A stretch of 64,000 nt of DNA from Cellvibrionaceae bacterium (GTDB lineage: Bacteria; Pseudomonadota; Gammaproteobacteria; Pseudomonadales; Cellvibrionaceae): positions 62,001 through 126,000 of the forward strand of contig JAGKWQ010000003.1 in NCBI GenBank assembly GCA_021151825.1, in the 5' to 3' direction. Each line of letters begins with the position of its first letter. Within the stretch, counting starts at the first letter, position 1. Below the pieces are notes generated by a model that did no database searches, was not told the DNA's origin, and worked only from the letters and a program-made list of their open reading frames with translations. Made by a program: the position numbers and the translations under genes. Below, piece by piece: positions 18,199-26,366 of this stretch.

Positions 18199-18324
18199 TG
18201 CCTCCTCGGCCGCGAGAGCCTTTATAAAGCTTTATCCGGTGAAGAAAACCCCAGCTTTGCGACAATTCTTAAAGTGCTCAAAGCGTTGAATATGCAATTG
18301 CATGTTAGCAAAGCGGGTTCGTAA
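18199..18324 (+). pseudogene. Remnant of an addiction-module antidote (HigA-like) protein
   Basis: The reading frame gives LLGRESLYKALSGEENPSF, then ATILKVLKALNMQLHV and a stop. This is the C-terminal helix-turn-helix end of the 'putative addiction module antidote' proteins that pair with RelE/HigB-type toxins. A TAA lies just upstream in frame and no start codon or toxin partner is left, so it is a decayed fragment. Confidence 0.75.
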
Positions 18325-18361
18325 CTTTAGCGCACCCGGTTCTAATAAATAGTCAGCTCTA

Positions 18362-19423
18362 TTATTTTGCACTAGGGCGTGTTGATTGCAAACGCTCTCG
18401 CGCTTGCTCAATCGCTTGATGAAGTTTGTATTCCAACACATGCTTCGGTGGTAGTTGGGTGAGATATTCCGCTACATGAATACCGCTTGCATCCAATTCT
18501 AGCAACTCAATTTGTTCTTGTTTTTTGCCGCTGCATAAAATAATACCTAGCGGCGATGCCTCATCGGATTCTTGCTCATACTTACTCAGCCAACGCAAAT
18601 ACAATTCCATTTGACCTTTGTATTCGGCTTTAAAATCACCCAACTTCAAATCGATAGCAACCAAGCGTTTCATGCGGCGATTGTAAAGTAACAGATCTAT
18701 GTAGAAATCATTATTGTCTATTTGAAGACGCTTTTGCCGCGCAACAAAGGTAAAACCGATGCCCAGCTCCAATAAGAAGTGTTCTAACTCGCGTAGGATT
18801 GCATCTTCAAAGTCTTTTTCCAGATAACGGTCATTAAGGCCAAGAAAATCCAGAATATAGGGATCTTTGAGCACCAAGGAAGGTGTTAACTGATTGGATT
18901 GTCGTAAGTTGTCCAACTCGCTAGCGATAAGATCTTCAGGCTTACGCGAAAGCGCTGTACGCTCAAACAACATTGAATCCAGCCGCTCTTGTAAAACACG
19001 AGTGCTCCAGTGCTCTTGCTGGCATAACTGGAGATAAAAGTCACGTTTGAGATGATCGTCGACGTAGATCAACGTTTTGATATGCGTCCAACTCAATTGT
19101 CTCCGCAGTGCGGAGACAATTTCGACATCAGGGAACACCTCAGCAAAGCGCAGCATATGACGCAGGCTTTTGCCGGAAAAACCACGACCATATTCGGCTT
19201 CCAATTGTTTCGCCAGTGATGAAACAATTTGCTCACCATAACCTGCCCGCTCGCCCTTTAAAACTTCGCCATGTATACGTTGGCCGATGTGCCAGTAAAG
19301 CAACGTCAACGAACTATTTACTGTAACTGCTAATTCCCGGCGGCTGGCTTCGATAAGTTGGCGAATATCGCCCAACAATTGAGTTGTGTTGCCATTATTT
19401 AACGTTGATGTTTTCTTGTTCAT
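18362..19423 (-). CDS. YhcG-family PDDEXK nuclease (DUF1016)
   Basis: 353 residues. The N-terminal DUF1016_N helical domain (about 15-165; LLYWHIGQRIHGEVLK, GYGEQIVSSLAKQL, GFSGKSLRHMLRFAEVFP) is followed by a PDDEXK-type nuclease domain (about 180-330). In it DFYIDLLLYNRRMKRLVAIDLKLGDF supplies the aspartate and the D-x-K catalytic pair. AAGGACG precedes the ATG. This family occurs widely in mobile and defence islands and resembles Holliday-junction or restriction nucleases; its exact role is unknown. Alone on the minus strand, and apparently intact. Confidence 0.9.
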   Translation of the reverse strand: MNKKTSTLNNGNTTQLLGDIRQLIEASRRELAVTVNSSLTLLYWHIGQRIHGEVLKGERAGYGEQIVSSLAKQLEAEYGRGFSGKSLRHMLRFAEVFPDVEIVSALRRQLSWTHIKTLIYVDDHLKRDFYLQLCQQEHWSTRVLQERLDSMLFERTALSRKPEDLIASELDNLRQSNQLTPSLVLKDPYILDFLGLNDRYLEKDFEDAILRELEHFLLELGIGFTFVARQKRLQIDNNDFYIDLLLYNRRMKRLVAIDLKLGDFKAEYKGQMELYLRWLSKYEQESDEASPLGIILCSGKKQEQIELLELDASGIHVAEYLTQLPPKHVLEYKLHQAIEQARERLQSTRPSAK

Positions 19424-19817
19424 AGCACGTCCTTATTAATGATTCCATTTCGGCGCATCTTAAATCGATTAGTAAAGAAATTCCTCTTTCATCTACAGTT
19501 GCCCTTTGTTTCCGGACGAAGGACATCTCCAGCATTCACATTGACAGTAAAAACCCCTTCCACTAACCTGCCCGCGCAGCGGCAAAATCCGCTGTCGGGA
19601 TTACGACCCCCGGAGTTCCTCAGACCGGCACAAGGCGCGTGACTGCGCATGCTTTGTGTCCTCGCACAGCTACGCCTACGTTATGGCGGCTGGGTGGGGC
19701 CATCTTCGGATGGGCCGGTGTTGGTTTGAGGCCGGTGGTCGTAACCCTGCTCAGTCCGCCTCCATGAATTACGACTTCATTGCGGCGGTTTAAAAACTCA
19801 AACTGTGAGGCTGTGTT
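19424..19817. other. Intergenic region holding the YhcG promoter and a GC-rich leader-like element
   Basis: Almost 400 bases between the divergent YhcG and small-ORF genes. The left half (19424-19600) should contain the YhcG promoter and shows nothing else; the right half holds the structured element annotated separately. Confidence 0.5.
19605..19795 (+). ncRNA. Structured leader-like element before a small ORF
   Basis: A block much richer in G and C than its surroundings. It can form a hairpin between CACAAGGC and GCTTTGTG (about 19627-19652) and another with a UUCG tetraloop, GGCCATC-TTCG-GATGGGCC (about 19697-19715). From memory, closely similar sequence recurs upstream of small orphan genes in mobile islands of Proteobacteria, where it is often mistranslated as short proteins; I cannot verify this here. 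It ends about 20 bases before the small ORF at 19818, so a leader RNA or cis-regulatory role is suggested. No Rfam family is claimed. Confidence 0.4.
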
Positions 19818-20135
19818 ATGGATAATATTACCCACCTGGTGCCCGCCACCAAATCCCAATGCGTTATCACGCTCAATCCGTTTCAGTTCAACTACTACGA
19901 ACAAAGCTGCATAGAAATCCACTCGCCCGACGGCGACCATCTTGAAAGCATCGGCTACGACATTCAGAAACAAACCCAGGAAGAAAAAGCGACTCAACTG
20001 CAAGAACAGATTGTTTTACTGCAATCACTTTGCGAGAAAATTACTCAAGAGGTGGAATTGCCTGCGCAGGCAATTGCGGGGCTGGGGGATTTGTTGTTTC
20101 GGGTTAGGGATATCATAAACAACTCTAGCAAGTAG
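19818..20135 (+). CDS. Hypothetical protein, 105 residues
   Basis: No family recognised. The product starts MDNITHLVPATKSQCVITLNP, is acidic and soluble, and its second half (QKQTQEEKATQLQEQIVLLQSLCEKI) is a probable coiled coil. GAGG lies 8 bases before the ATG. It directly follows the GC-rich leader-like element and is followed by a 12-base perfect inverted repeat, so element, gene and repeat may form one small cassette. No partner gene is evident. Confidence 0.55.
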   Translation: MDNITHLVPATKSQCVITLNPFQFNYYEQSCIEIHSPDGDHLESIGYDIQKQTQEEKATQLQEQIVLLQSLCEKITQEVELPAQAIAGLGDLLFRVRDIINNSSK

Positions 20136-20144
20136 ATTAGCAGA

Positions 20145-20176
20145 CCAAATGTCGCTACTACAGAAGCGACATTTGG
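20145..20176. repeat. 12-base perfect inverted repeat after the small ORF
   Basis: CCAAATGTCGCT, 8-base loop, AGCGACATTTGG. A strong hairpin right after the small gene at 19818 but with no T-run, so either a factor-dependent terminator/3' stabiliser or a binding site. The remaining stretch to 20381 shows no other feature. Confidence 0.6.
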
Positions 20177-20381
20177 CACATTCAAAATCAACCAATTACA
20201 GTATTAAACGACTGTGGGAATACAGTCTAAAAAGCGCTAAGATCCTTGACTCAAATGGCGTTAATACATGCTGAGAGCTTCTTAGTTATACCGGATAAAT
20301 ATGTATGGTATCTGACACCAAGATGGGTACCGACAACTCACTAGCTAATAAAAGATTGCAACAAAAGAGGGGGAGCTTTAA

Positions 20382-21473
20382 ATGAAAGATCCTATAAACG
20401 ATTCGTACATATCCCAACTCCTTGCCGAGTAAGCCAGAATAGATGAGATTACAGGCAATAAAGCTAAAGCTTTTGATATTCTTAGAGAGCAGGAAAAAAT
20501 CCATAAATTGATCAATCCTTTTACATCTCTCGAGCAATTTACAGAACTCTCATTACATAGCGACCAGTTAAAAAACGATTTCCTTGGAAACATCAATAAA
20601 ATAGATAGGCTAACTTTAGGATTAGAAACTCAAAGCCAAATAAGCGAATTGTTATCCTCTGTGCATGAGTTAGACAAGCATCATACATTTTTCGATACAG
20701 TTACAGATAAGCTAATAAAACAATTAAACTCATTCCGAGAATTCGAAGACGCAAATCAGAAATTAACCATTTGGAACGAAGCGATTGAAATACAAAAGAA
20801 CCATCTGAAAGCAGAGTACTTAAAAAAATCAATTTATGGATTAAATATCAATACAAAAATTTTTAAAGACCTAACCTCGATAACGGGTTATGACCGGATA
20901 GAGCAGCAATTATCAATCCTTAATCAAGGAAACATATATCTCGGCGAGTACAGCATTGAAGATGATGGTGACGATAAGCATGATGAAGAACCGCCTCATA
21001 TTATTCTTCCAGAAGGGATTCAGGAAAGAATGGAGAGAGTTGGCTTCTTACCAATTAAAATATTTGACAAGATACGAAAAGACCCCCAATTCATGCACGG
21101 ATTATCGCCTAGAGATTTTGAGTATTTCATTGCCGAATTGTACGAAAAAATGGGATTAGATGTTGTTATCACACCAAGAAGCAACGACAAAGGTAGAGAC
21201 ATTATTGCCACGAAAACAGTAGGGGACACACCAATCATAATTGCCATTGAATGCAAGAAATATTCTCCAAATCGTCCGATAAAGCCAGAGATAATGAGAG
21301 CGTTATTAGGAACAGTGTCTCAGGCAAACACTAAAGCTAATAAAGGAGTTCTGGTTACCACCTCTTCTTTTAGTAAGGGATCAAAGAGCTTAATCGCTAG
21401 TGAGGCGATGCTTGATGGCAAAGATTTTAAAGACATAGTTACTTGGCTTAGCACCATAAAAACAAGGAATTAA
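20382..21473 (+). pseudogene. Mrr-type restriction endonuclease gene with in-frame stop at codon 17
   Basis: A strong ribosome site (GAGGGGGAG) precedes the ATG at 20382, but codon 17 is TAA (20430-20432); the same frame then stays open to 21473. The long part encodes a helical N-terminal region (to about residue 190) and a C-terminal Mrr_cat PDDEXK domain: GLSPRDFEYFIAELYEKMG, KGRDIIATK and AIECKKYS give the catalytic D and E-x-K, followed by RALLGTV and KGVLVTTSSFS. If the stop is real, expression needs a restart, for example TTG at 20508 (321 residues), which lacks a good ribosome site. Probably a recent nonsense pseudogene of a type IV-like restriction enzyme. Confidence 0.75.
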
Positions 21474-21521
21474 TTCCATATTGGTTGTGCATCATACCCC
21501 CTGCATTAATCAGAGAAACAC

Positions 21522-22964
21522 ATGAATCTCAAAAACACTTCCTTCGACGCAGTAATAACCGATGCAAAAGGGAACAAGCTAGAGGCAGAATGCCGAATCT
21601 CCGAGCCACCATCAAGCGGCTTACCCGCAGATATTTCAATAGAAATCCCACTAACAAATAATGAACTTCCTCATCTAGAAAACCCGTGCACACTGCATAG
21701 CATAAACGGGAATTATGATATTGAAATTCAGGATCTTTGGTATCGATCAATGCCCGAAGGCAGAACTCGTAGAAAACATGCCAGAGGAACCTTTAAAATT
21801 GAATCTGCAGGTAGACTTTCAGTACGATTAAATAATTTTAAAAACGAAAAAACATTGCTCAGATTTAATCTATCGCCAATAAGATTCTTTCAAAATCATT
21901 TCGATGCAAGAGTTTTGACCTATTCAAATATACCAAGCATGGAAGTAGAGCTCTTCAAATTAAATACAGCAGAGCTTGGCGAGATTCGATTCATCAAGTA
22001 CTGATCTATCCACCATGTTGACAAAAAAGACATTACGGCGAAGATTTATGCTAGCTTCGCTGCGGAAATAAATTGTGAAGAAAGTGAAACTACCTGTATT
22101 GCAGAGCTTTCGAATAAAATCCGAGATGTTCTTACACCACTGTCAATACTAACTCGGCAAGCAATCACTCTACATGGCTGGGAGTGGCGTAAAGGCGATA
22201 GTACAGAAACAACATGGATTTATCCTCTTGATCCTAATCTGGCACCTGACATGGCACTAGAGCCGATTCAGAATCTATGCCTTGCAAATGAATTTCAATC
22301 ACATGCACAAGCTTTGGTGGAAAAATTTCTAGTCGCCAAAGCCGATTTGAAGGAAGCGGTAACATTACTATCTGTGGCATTAGCACCACATATTGAGAAA
22401 ACAACCTCATCAAATTTTTTGGCTTTATTTAGCGTTTTAGAGCAGGTGATATCGCTTGAGAAATTAACTGCAGAAGAGAAAAAGAAACTTAAAGAAACAG
22501 ATGATGCGCTTATCTCGGCACTGCTCAAATTAAAATTAAAGATCCAAAGCGAAAATGAGATTCATGCCGACATACTTGCCTCGCGAATAGACGGACTAAT
22601 CGCTAAAGCCAAAAACCCATCCCCAAGCTTCATAGTGAGGCTTAAAAATTTTCAAAATAGCCATCCCAGCTTTAGCCGATATATTTCAGATTTGTGGCCA
22701 GTTTCAGGCAATGAAAAAAAACCAGGCTTAAAACAAATTCGTGACTCTCTGGCACACGGTTTACGGCAAAGGCACAATACTCAAGCAATTGCTGTAGCTC
22801 ACTGGCATTTCGCTCGACTCTCTGAACGACTCGCTTTCATCTTGCTTGATGCAGAGGTTCCAAAAGGCATTGAGATCAACGCCTCCTCTCTAGCGCGCGA
22901 GGATTGGTACAACCGAATGTATTGGCAGTCCGTGCAGGAAAAAGCAAATGACAATTCCAACTAG
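21522..22964 (+). pseudogene. ApeA-like HEPN defence protein, split by an in-frame TGA
   Basis: Two open segments, 21522-22001 and 22005-22964, lie in the same frame and are separated only by TGA at 22002-22004. The second segment has no start codon for its first 80 residues, which still read like protein (ITLHGWEWRKGD, TTWIYPLDPN), so this is one gene of about 480 codons. The first half is beta-rich; the C-terminal half is helical and carries RDSLAHG, the R-x4-H ribonuclease motif of HEPN proteins, followed by HWHFARLSERLAFILL. Size and layout resemble ApeA-type anti-phage HEPN proteins. TGA may replace a TGG tryptophan. Pseudogene or recoded gene is undecided. It directly follows the interrupted Mrr gene. 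Confidence 0.68.
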
Positions 22965-22980
22965 CTAAAACGGAAAACAA

Positions 22981-23012
22981 AAAACCCGCTTATCTTGCGA
23001 TAAGCGGGTTTT
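22981..23012. terminator. Bidirectional terminator between the island and tRNA-Ala
   Basis: AAAACCCGCTTATC, TTGC loop, GATAAGCGGGTTTT: perfect arms with A-run on one side and T-run on the other. It can end both the HEPN gene (plus) and the tRNA transcript (minus). Confidence 0.85.
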
Positions 23013-23017
23013 TAATT

Positions 23018-23093
23018 TGGTGGAGCTATGCGGGATCGAACCGCAGACCTCAACACTGCCAGTGTTGCGCTCTCCCAGCTGAGCTATAGCCCC
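23018..23093 (-). tRNA. tRNA-Ala (anticodon GGC)
   Basis: The minus strand folds into a standard 76-base cloverleaf: acceptor GGGGCTA/TAGCTCC, D arm GCTC-AGCTGGGA-GAGC, anticodon stem CAACA/TGTTG with loop CTGGCAG (anticodon GGC), T arm TGCGG-TTCGATC-CCGCA, encoded ACCA. It is nearly identical to known gammaproteobacterial tRNA-Ala(GGC). Its 3' end faces the accessory island. Confidence 0.97.
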
Positions 23094-23127
23094 AGATTCA
23101 TTGACATCCTGTCTCTGAGTGGCGCGC

Positions 23128-23156
23128 ATTTTATGCAGCTGCCCTCGGAGTGTCAA
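23128..23156 (-). promoter_or_regulatory. Sigma-70 promoter of tRNA-Ala
   Basis: On the minus strand TTGACA (23156-23151), 17 bases, TAAAAT (23133-23128), then a GC-rich discriminator GCGCGCC typical of stringently controlled stable-RNA genes. The tRNA starts 34 bases downstream of the -10 box. Confidence 0.82.
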
Positions 23157-23189
23157 GCAAAAATTGGGGGCTTGCACTCCGGTTTTTTT
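23145..23189 (+). terminator. Hairpin with T-run overlapping the tRNA promoter
   Basis: CGGAGTG-t-CAAGC pairs with GCTTGCACTCCG across about 11 bases, then seven T on the plus strand. It would stop plus-strand transcription coming from the island before gltX, whose gene converges here. Its left arm contains the tRNA -35 box. As a gltX terminator it would lack a T-run. Confidence 0.45.
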
Positions 23190-23206
23190 ATCGATAAATC
23201 AAGCGG

Positions 23207-24721
23207 TTAACTGTTGGCAGCTGGCTCTTCTGCGGTTGCACCCAGTTTGGTGTAGAGCTTTTCCAGGTCCTTTTGTTTGTTTTTGCCAAAGCCACCTAAC
23301 GCGTTGATAGCGTGGCGGATGCGGGCGCGGCTCATGTCGGGGCCGATGATTTGCATGGAGTCCACGACCGAGAAGCTCGCGGTGGTGCCAGCAATGGCGA
23401 CGAATACGGGCGCGAGGGCGTCTTTGATTTTGATGCCCATTTGGTCGGCGAGCAGTTTGAGTTCGGCGAACAGGTTGTCGCGCTCCCAGGTGCGCAGGGC
23501 TTCCAAGCGCCAGAGGGCGAATTGCAGGTATTCCTTTTGTTTTTCCACGTCCAGCTTGTTGCCTGCAAAACTTGCTTCCGTCAGGGGCATCATGCCGCTG
23601 ACGAGGAAGCCGGCGAGCGGGGCGAAGTCGCTGAGAGTGGTCATGCGCGATTGGGCGTGCGGCAAGGCTTGCAACAGGGTTTCTTTGTTGAGGGCCCAGT
23701 CGTGCAAACGCTCGGCGAGTTGTTCAATAGTGAAGTTCTCGCGAATCCACAGGCTGCTGAGCCAGTTGAGTTTTTCTACATCGAAAATCGGGCCGCCTAA
23801 TGACACGCGCAGCAGGTCAAAGTGTTCCTGCATTTCGGCGAGGGTGAATTTCTCGCGCTCGTCCGGCATTGACCAGCCCATGCGACCGAGGTAGTTGAGC
23901 ATTGCTTCCGGCAAATAACCCATGCGTTTGTAATACAGGATGCTGGTGGGGTTTTTGCGTTTGCTGAGTTTGGATTTATCCGGGTTGCGCAGCAGCGGCA
24001 AGTGGCACAGCACCGGTGCTTGCCAGCCGAAGTATTCGTACAGTTTCAAGTGCTTGGGCGCGGAGTTGATCCACTCTTCGCCGCGAATCACGTGGGTGAT
24101 TTGCATCAGGTGATCATCCACCACGTTGGCGAGGTGATAGGTGGGCATGCCGTCGCCTTTGAGCAGCACTTGCATATCCACTTGCGACCATTCGATTTCG
24201 ATCTTGCCGCGCAGCATATCGTCGATTTCACACACGCCCTCTTCCGGGATTTTCATGCGGATAACGTAAGGCTCGCCCGCATTTAATTTCGCCTGGACTT
24301 CTTCTTGCGAGAGCAACAAACCGCGGCCATCGTACTTGGGCGTTTCGCCGCGCGCTTGTTGCTCGCGGCGCATCTCGTCCAGCTCTTCAGCAGTGGCGAA
24401 GCAATAAAAGGCGTGGCCTTTTTCGACGAGTTCAAATGCGTATTTACCGTAGATATCCATCCGCTCGCTTTGGCGATACGGGCCGTGCGGGCCGCCGACA
24501 TCCGGGCCTTCGTCCCACTCCAAACCCAACCAGCGCAGGCTGTCCAGAATCGCTTGCTCGGATTCAGGAGTGCTGCGGGTTTGGTCGGTATCTTCAATGC
24601 GCAACAGGAATTTGCCGCCGTGCTGACGGGCAAAACACAGGTTGAACAGGGCGATATAGGCGGTGCCTACGTGGGGATCGCCAGTGGGCGACGGGGCAAT
24701 ACGGGTACGGACTTCAGACAT
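23207..24721 (-). CDS. gltX: Glutamyl-tRNA synthetase
   Basis: 504 residues. The class I signature RIAPSPTGDPHVGTAYIALFN carries the HIGH-type motif (HVGT), and KLSKRKNPTS is the KMSKS-type loop. It charges tRNA-Glu with glutamate using ATP in the cytoplasm. The long form with NPTSILYYKRMGYLPEAMLNYLG after KLSKR and the C-terminal helical anticodon-binding region is complete. The ATG at 24721 (MSEVRTRIAPSPTG) fits family N-termini; the GTG/ATG nine codons earlier is not supported. This stretch is more GC-rich than its neighbours, which explains many long shadow frames on the other strand. Immediately precedes the tRNA-Ala gene on the same strand. Confidence 0.98.
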   Translation of the reverse strand: MSEVRTRIAPSPTGDPHVGTAYIALFNLCFARQHGGKFLLRIEDTDQTRSTPESEQAILDSLRWLGLEWDEGPDVGGPHGPYRQSERMDIYGKYAFELVEKGHAFYCFATAEELDEMRREQQARGETPKYDGRGLLLSQEEVQAKLNAGEPYVIRMKIPEEGVCEIDDMLRGKIEIEWSQVDMQVLLKGDGMPTYHLANVVDDHLMQITHVIRGEEWINSAPKHLKLYEYFGWQAPVLCHLPLLRNPDKSKLSKRKNPTSILYYKRMGYLPEAMLNYLGRMGWSMPDEREKFTLAEMQEHFDLLRVSLGGPIFDVEKLNWLSSLWIRENFTIEQLAERLHDWALNKETLLQALPHAQSRMTTLSDFAPLAGFLVSGMMPLTEASFAGNKLDVEKQKEYLQFALWRLEALRTWERDNLFAELKLLADQMGIKIKDALAPVFVAIAGTTASFSVVDSMQIIGPDMSRARIRHAINALGGFGKNKQKDLEKLYTKLGATAEEPAANS

Positions 24722-24842
24722 GGCTCGGCCTTTTCTCAGGTCAATCAATCGGGGGATACGATAAAGGCGCGCATTATACGCTTGAATCAGGAGTGAGGAG
24801 AAATAAGGAAATCAGTAAGCAACAGGGAAATTAGACAGCGGC

Positions 24843-25271
24843 TTAAACAACCGGCCCGGCACCCAATAAAGGAAGATGTTTAAGGCGATGATATTGCAGG
24901 GATAAACCAATGCAATGTTTCAACTGCTTTACAGGGATCAACTCCATGCGCGTAAAAACAATCGCCCTATTTCCTTCATAGCAAAATAAATGGCCGTAAA
25001 GCGCCTCAAAGGTTTCGACGAGTGTGGTGTTGCAGTTGAAATAAAGTGCGTAGTGTTCCGGATCGTTTTCCTTCCAATCCATGCGAATTGCGCTGCCTTG
25101 TTTGGCGATATAACTGGGCTCGCCCCAGCGCAAAGTTTCTTCTATCTCGCCGACTTGCAATTCATCCGCCGTTTGCAGGACTAACGTGCGCAAAAATAAT
25201 AATCGTTTGCGCATATCGGGTGGATATTTTTTAAATACTTCAGCAACAGATGGATTGTGGATTGATTGCAT
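24843..25271 (-). CDS. DUF1801 (YdhG-like) protein
   Basis: 142 residues from the ATG at 25271, with AGGAG 9 bases upstream; longer starts at 25307 or 25322 are less likely. The core VFKKYPPDMRKRLLFLRTLVLQTA, then ETLRWGEPSYIA and YALYFNCNT, is the DUF1801/YdhG signature (a small alpha/beta fold related to the frataxin-like YdhG group). Function unknown; often near small detoxifying enzymes. Third in a same-strand series after the ABM and VOC genes (113 bases from the VOC gene), possibly under the same control. Confidence 0.82.
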   Translation of the reverse strand: MQSIHNPSVAEVFKKYPPDMRKRLLFLRTLVLQTADELQVGEIEETLRWGEPSYIAKQGSAIRMDWKENDPEHYALYFNCNTTLVETFEALYGHLFCYEGNRAIVFTRMELIPVKQLKHCIGLSLQYHRLKHLPLLGAGPVV

Positions 25272-25384
25272 CACAACACACTCCTGCGATTTTTTTGATG
25301 TGGACATAATAAACATCTGCATAACACAATTATGCAGATGTTTATGTCTTCCGATCAGAAATAATTTATATCGAAAAAATAAAA

Positions 25385-25807
25385 TCAGTTTCCAGAAAGC
25401 GCTGCAGCGAGTTCTTCATCCCAAAACGACGCCTCAATTTTGTGGCCTTCCAGGTCGCGAACAAAACATCCGTAATAAGGTTCGCCATACAGCGGGCGCG
25501 GACCGGGAGGACCATCGCAAGTTGCGCCGGCGGCGATGGCGGCATCATAAAAGGCATGTACTTGTTCTTTGTTGTCGGCAATAAAGCCAATGTGGAAACC
25601 ATTGCCGATGCTTGCGGGTTTTCCATCATGTGGTGTCTGTACCCAGAACTCGGGGAACTGGCGACCATAAGCAACAGCGCCAGGGTGCTCCATAATGACT
25701 TTTGCACCTACTGCGGGCATAACCGCATCGTAAAATGCGCGCGCTTTATCAAAGTCATTAATACCAATAGACACATGCGAAATAACACTGGGGGATGGAC
25801 TGCTCAT
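25385..25807 (-). CDS. VOC family (glyoxalase-like) enzyme
   Basis: 140 residues in two beta-alpha-beta-beta-beta units: ISHVSIGINDFDKARAFYDAVMPAVGA starts the first and HIGFIADNKEQVHAFYDAAIAAGA the second. The metal-site pattern is visible: His11 in the first strand, His in GFHIGF, and Glu in GHKIEASFWD. GGAGAAAGGAATT precedes the ATG. The GPRPLYGEPYYGCFVRDLEGHKIEA ending is typical of a widespread group annotated as glyoxalase or lactoylglutathione lyase-like; the true substrate is unknown. Lies 39 bases after the ABM gene. Confidence 0.9.
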   Translation of the reverse strand: MSSPSPSVISHVSIGINDFDKARAFYDAVMPAVGAKVIMEHPGAVAYGRQFPEFWVQTPHDGKPASIGNGFHIGFIADNKEQVHAFYDAAIAAGATCDGPPGPRPLYGEPYYGCFVRDLEGHKIEASFWDEELAAALSGN

Positions 25808-25846
25808 AATTCCTTTCTCCGGTTGATTAAATTTTTAAGTGTTGAT

Positions 25847-26179
25847 TTAACGAATACGTTGGTAGCTACCGAACTCCGCTTTAATTCCCAAACTCGCAAT
25901 AGTTTCCTGCGCGTTGAAGCCGGTTTTCTGGTGCATTTCTTTGACAACAGCGCGTGCGTTTTCAATAAAGCTCGAATTTTCCCACTCTACTACTGTAGCC
26001 AATGCAAACGTATTTTCATCTACCGGTTGCTCCAGTAAAAAATCCTGAATAAAACCGGGTTGCTCATTGAGTATTTGATGGGTGGCTTTGACGCGTGCGA
26101 GGAATTCTTCACGTGCGACGTACGGGACGATGAAACGGTCCAGGCGGTAGATACGTTGGGAGGTGGTGGAGTCTGGCAT
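25847..26179 (-). CDS. Antibiotic biosynthesis monooxygenase (ABM) family protein
   Basis: 110 residues with a ferredoxin-like ABM fold: RLDRFIVPYVAREEFLARVKATHQIL (strand, then helix), then PGFIQDFLLEQ and FALATVVEWENSSFIENARAVV. Such proteins dimerise and act as cofactor-free oxygenases or bind quinones/haem; the specific reaction is unknown. AGGAAAAG precedes the ATG. First gene of a three-gene same-strand set with a VOC enzyme and a DUF1801 protein; that combination suggests small-molecule detoxification but does not identify the compound. Confidence 0.83.
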   Translation of the reverse strand: MPDSTTSQRIYRLDRFIVPYVAREEFLARVKATHQILNEQPGFIQDFLLEQPVDENTFALATVVEWENSSFIENARAVVKEMHQKTGFNAQETIASLGIKAEFGSYQRIR

Positions 26180-26310
26180 TTTACTTTTCCTGTTAGGTTA
26201 TAAATCTCCCTTTGAAACGGGGCGCGTAGCCAAAGGGGGATTCAGTAATTCCAGAGTAAACCCGATCCTGACCAAAAATTGTCAGGAGATGAAAAGTAAA
26301 TCCAATGCGC

Positions 26311-26340
26311 AAAAAAAGCCCCGGTAATTAACCGGGGCAA
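26311..26340 (-). terminator. Rho-independent terminator of the di-haem gene
   Basis: GCCCCGGT-TAATT-ACCGGGGC followed by seven T on the minus strand, about 27 bases after the stop codon of the di-haem oxidoreductase gene. Confidence 0.92.
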
Positions 26341-26366
26341 AGACAGCTACAAAAACAGTTTAAAAA

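Noticed and set aside
16000..19600. Direct repeat of the tRNA-Ala 3' end as an island attachment site
   Set aside because: Looked for the TTCGATCCCGC...CTCCACCA end on both strands by eye and did not find it.
22002..22004. TGA as a selenocysteine codon
   Set aside because: No SECIS-like hairpin recognised just downstream, and the neighbouring gene is broken by TAA, so a common recoding mechanism is unlikely.
23277..24796. Several long plus-strand frames antisense to gltX
   Set aside because: This stretch is GC-richer, which lengthens antisense frames; gltX motifs are complete on the minus strand.
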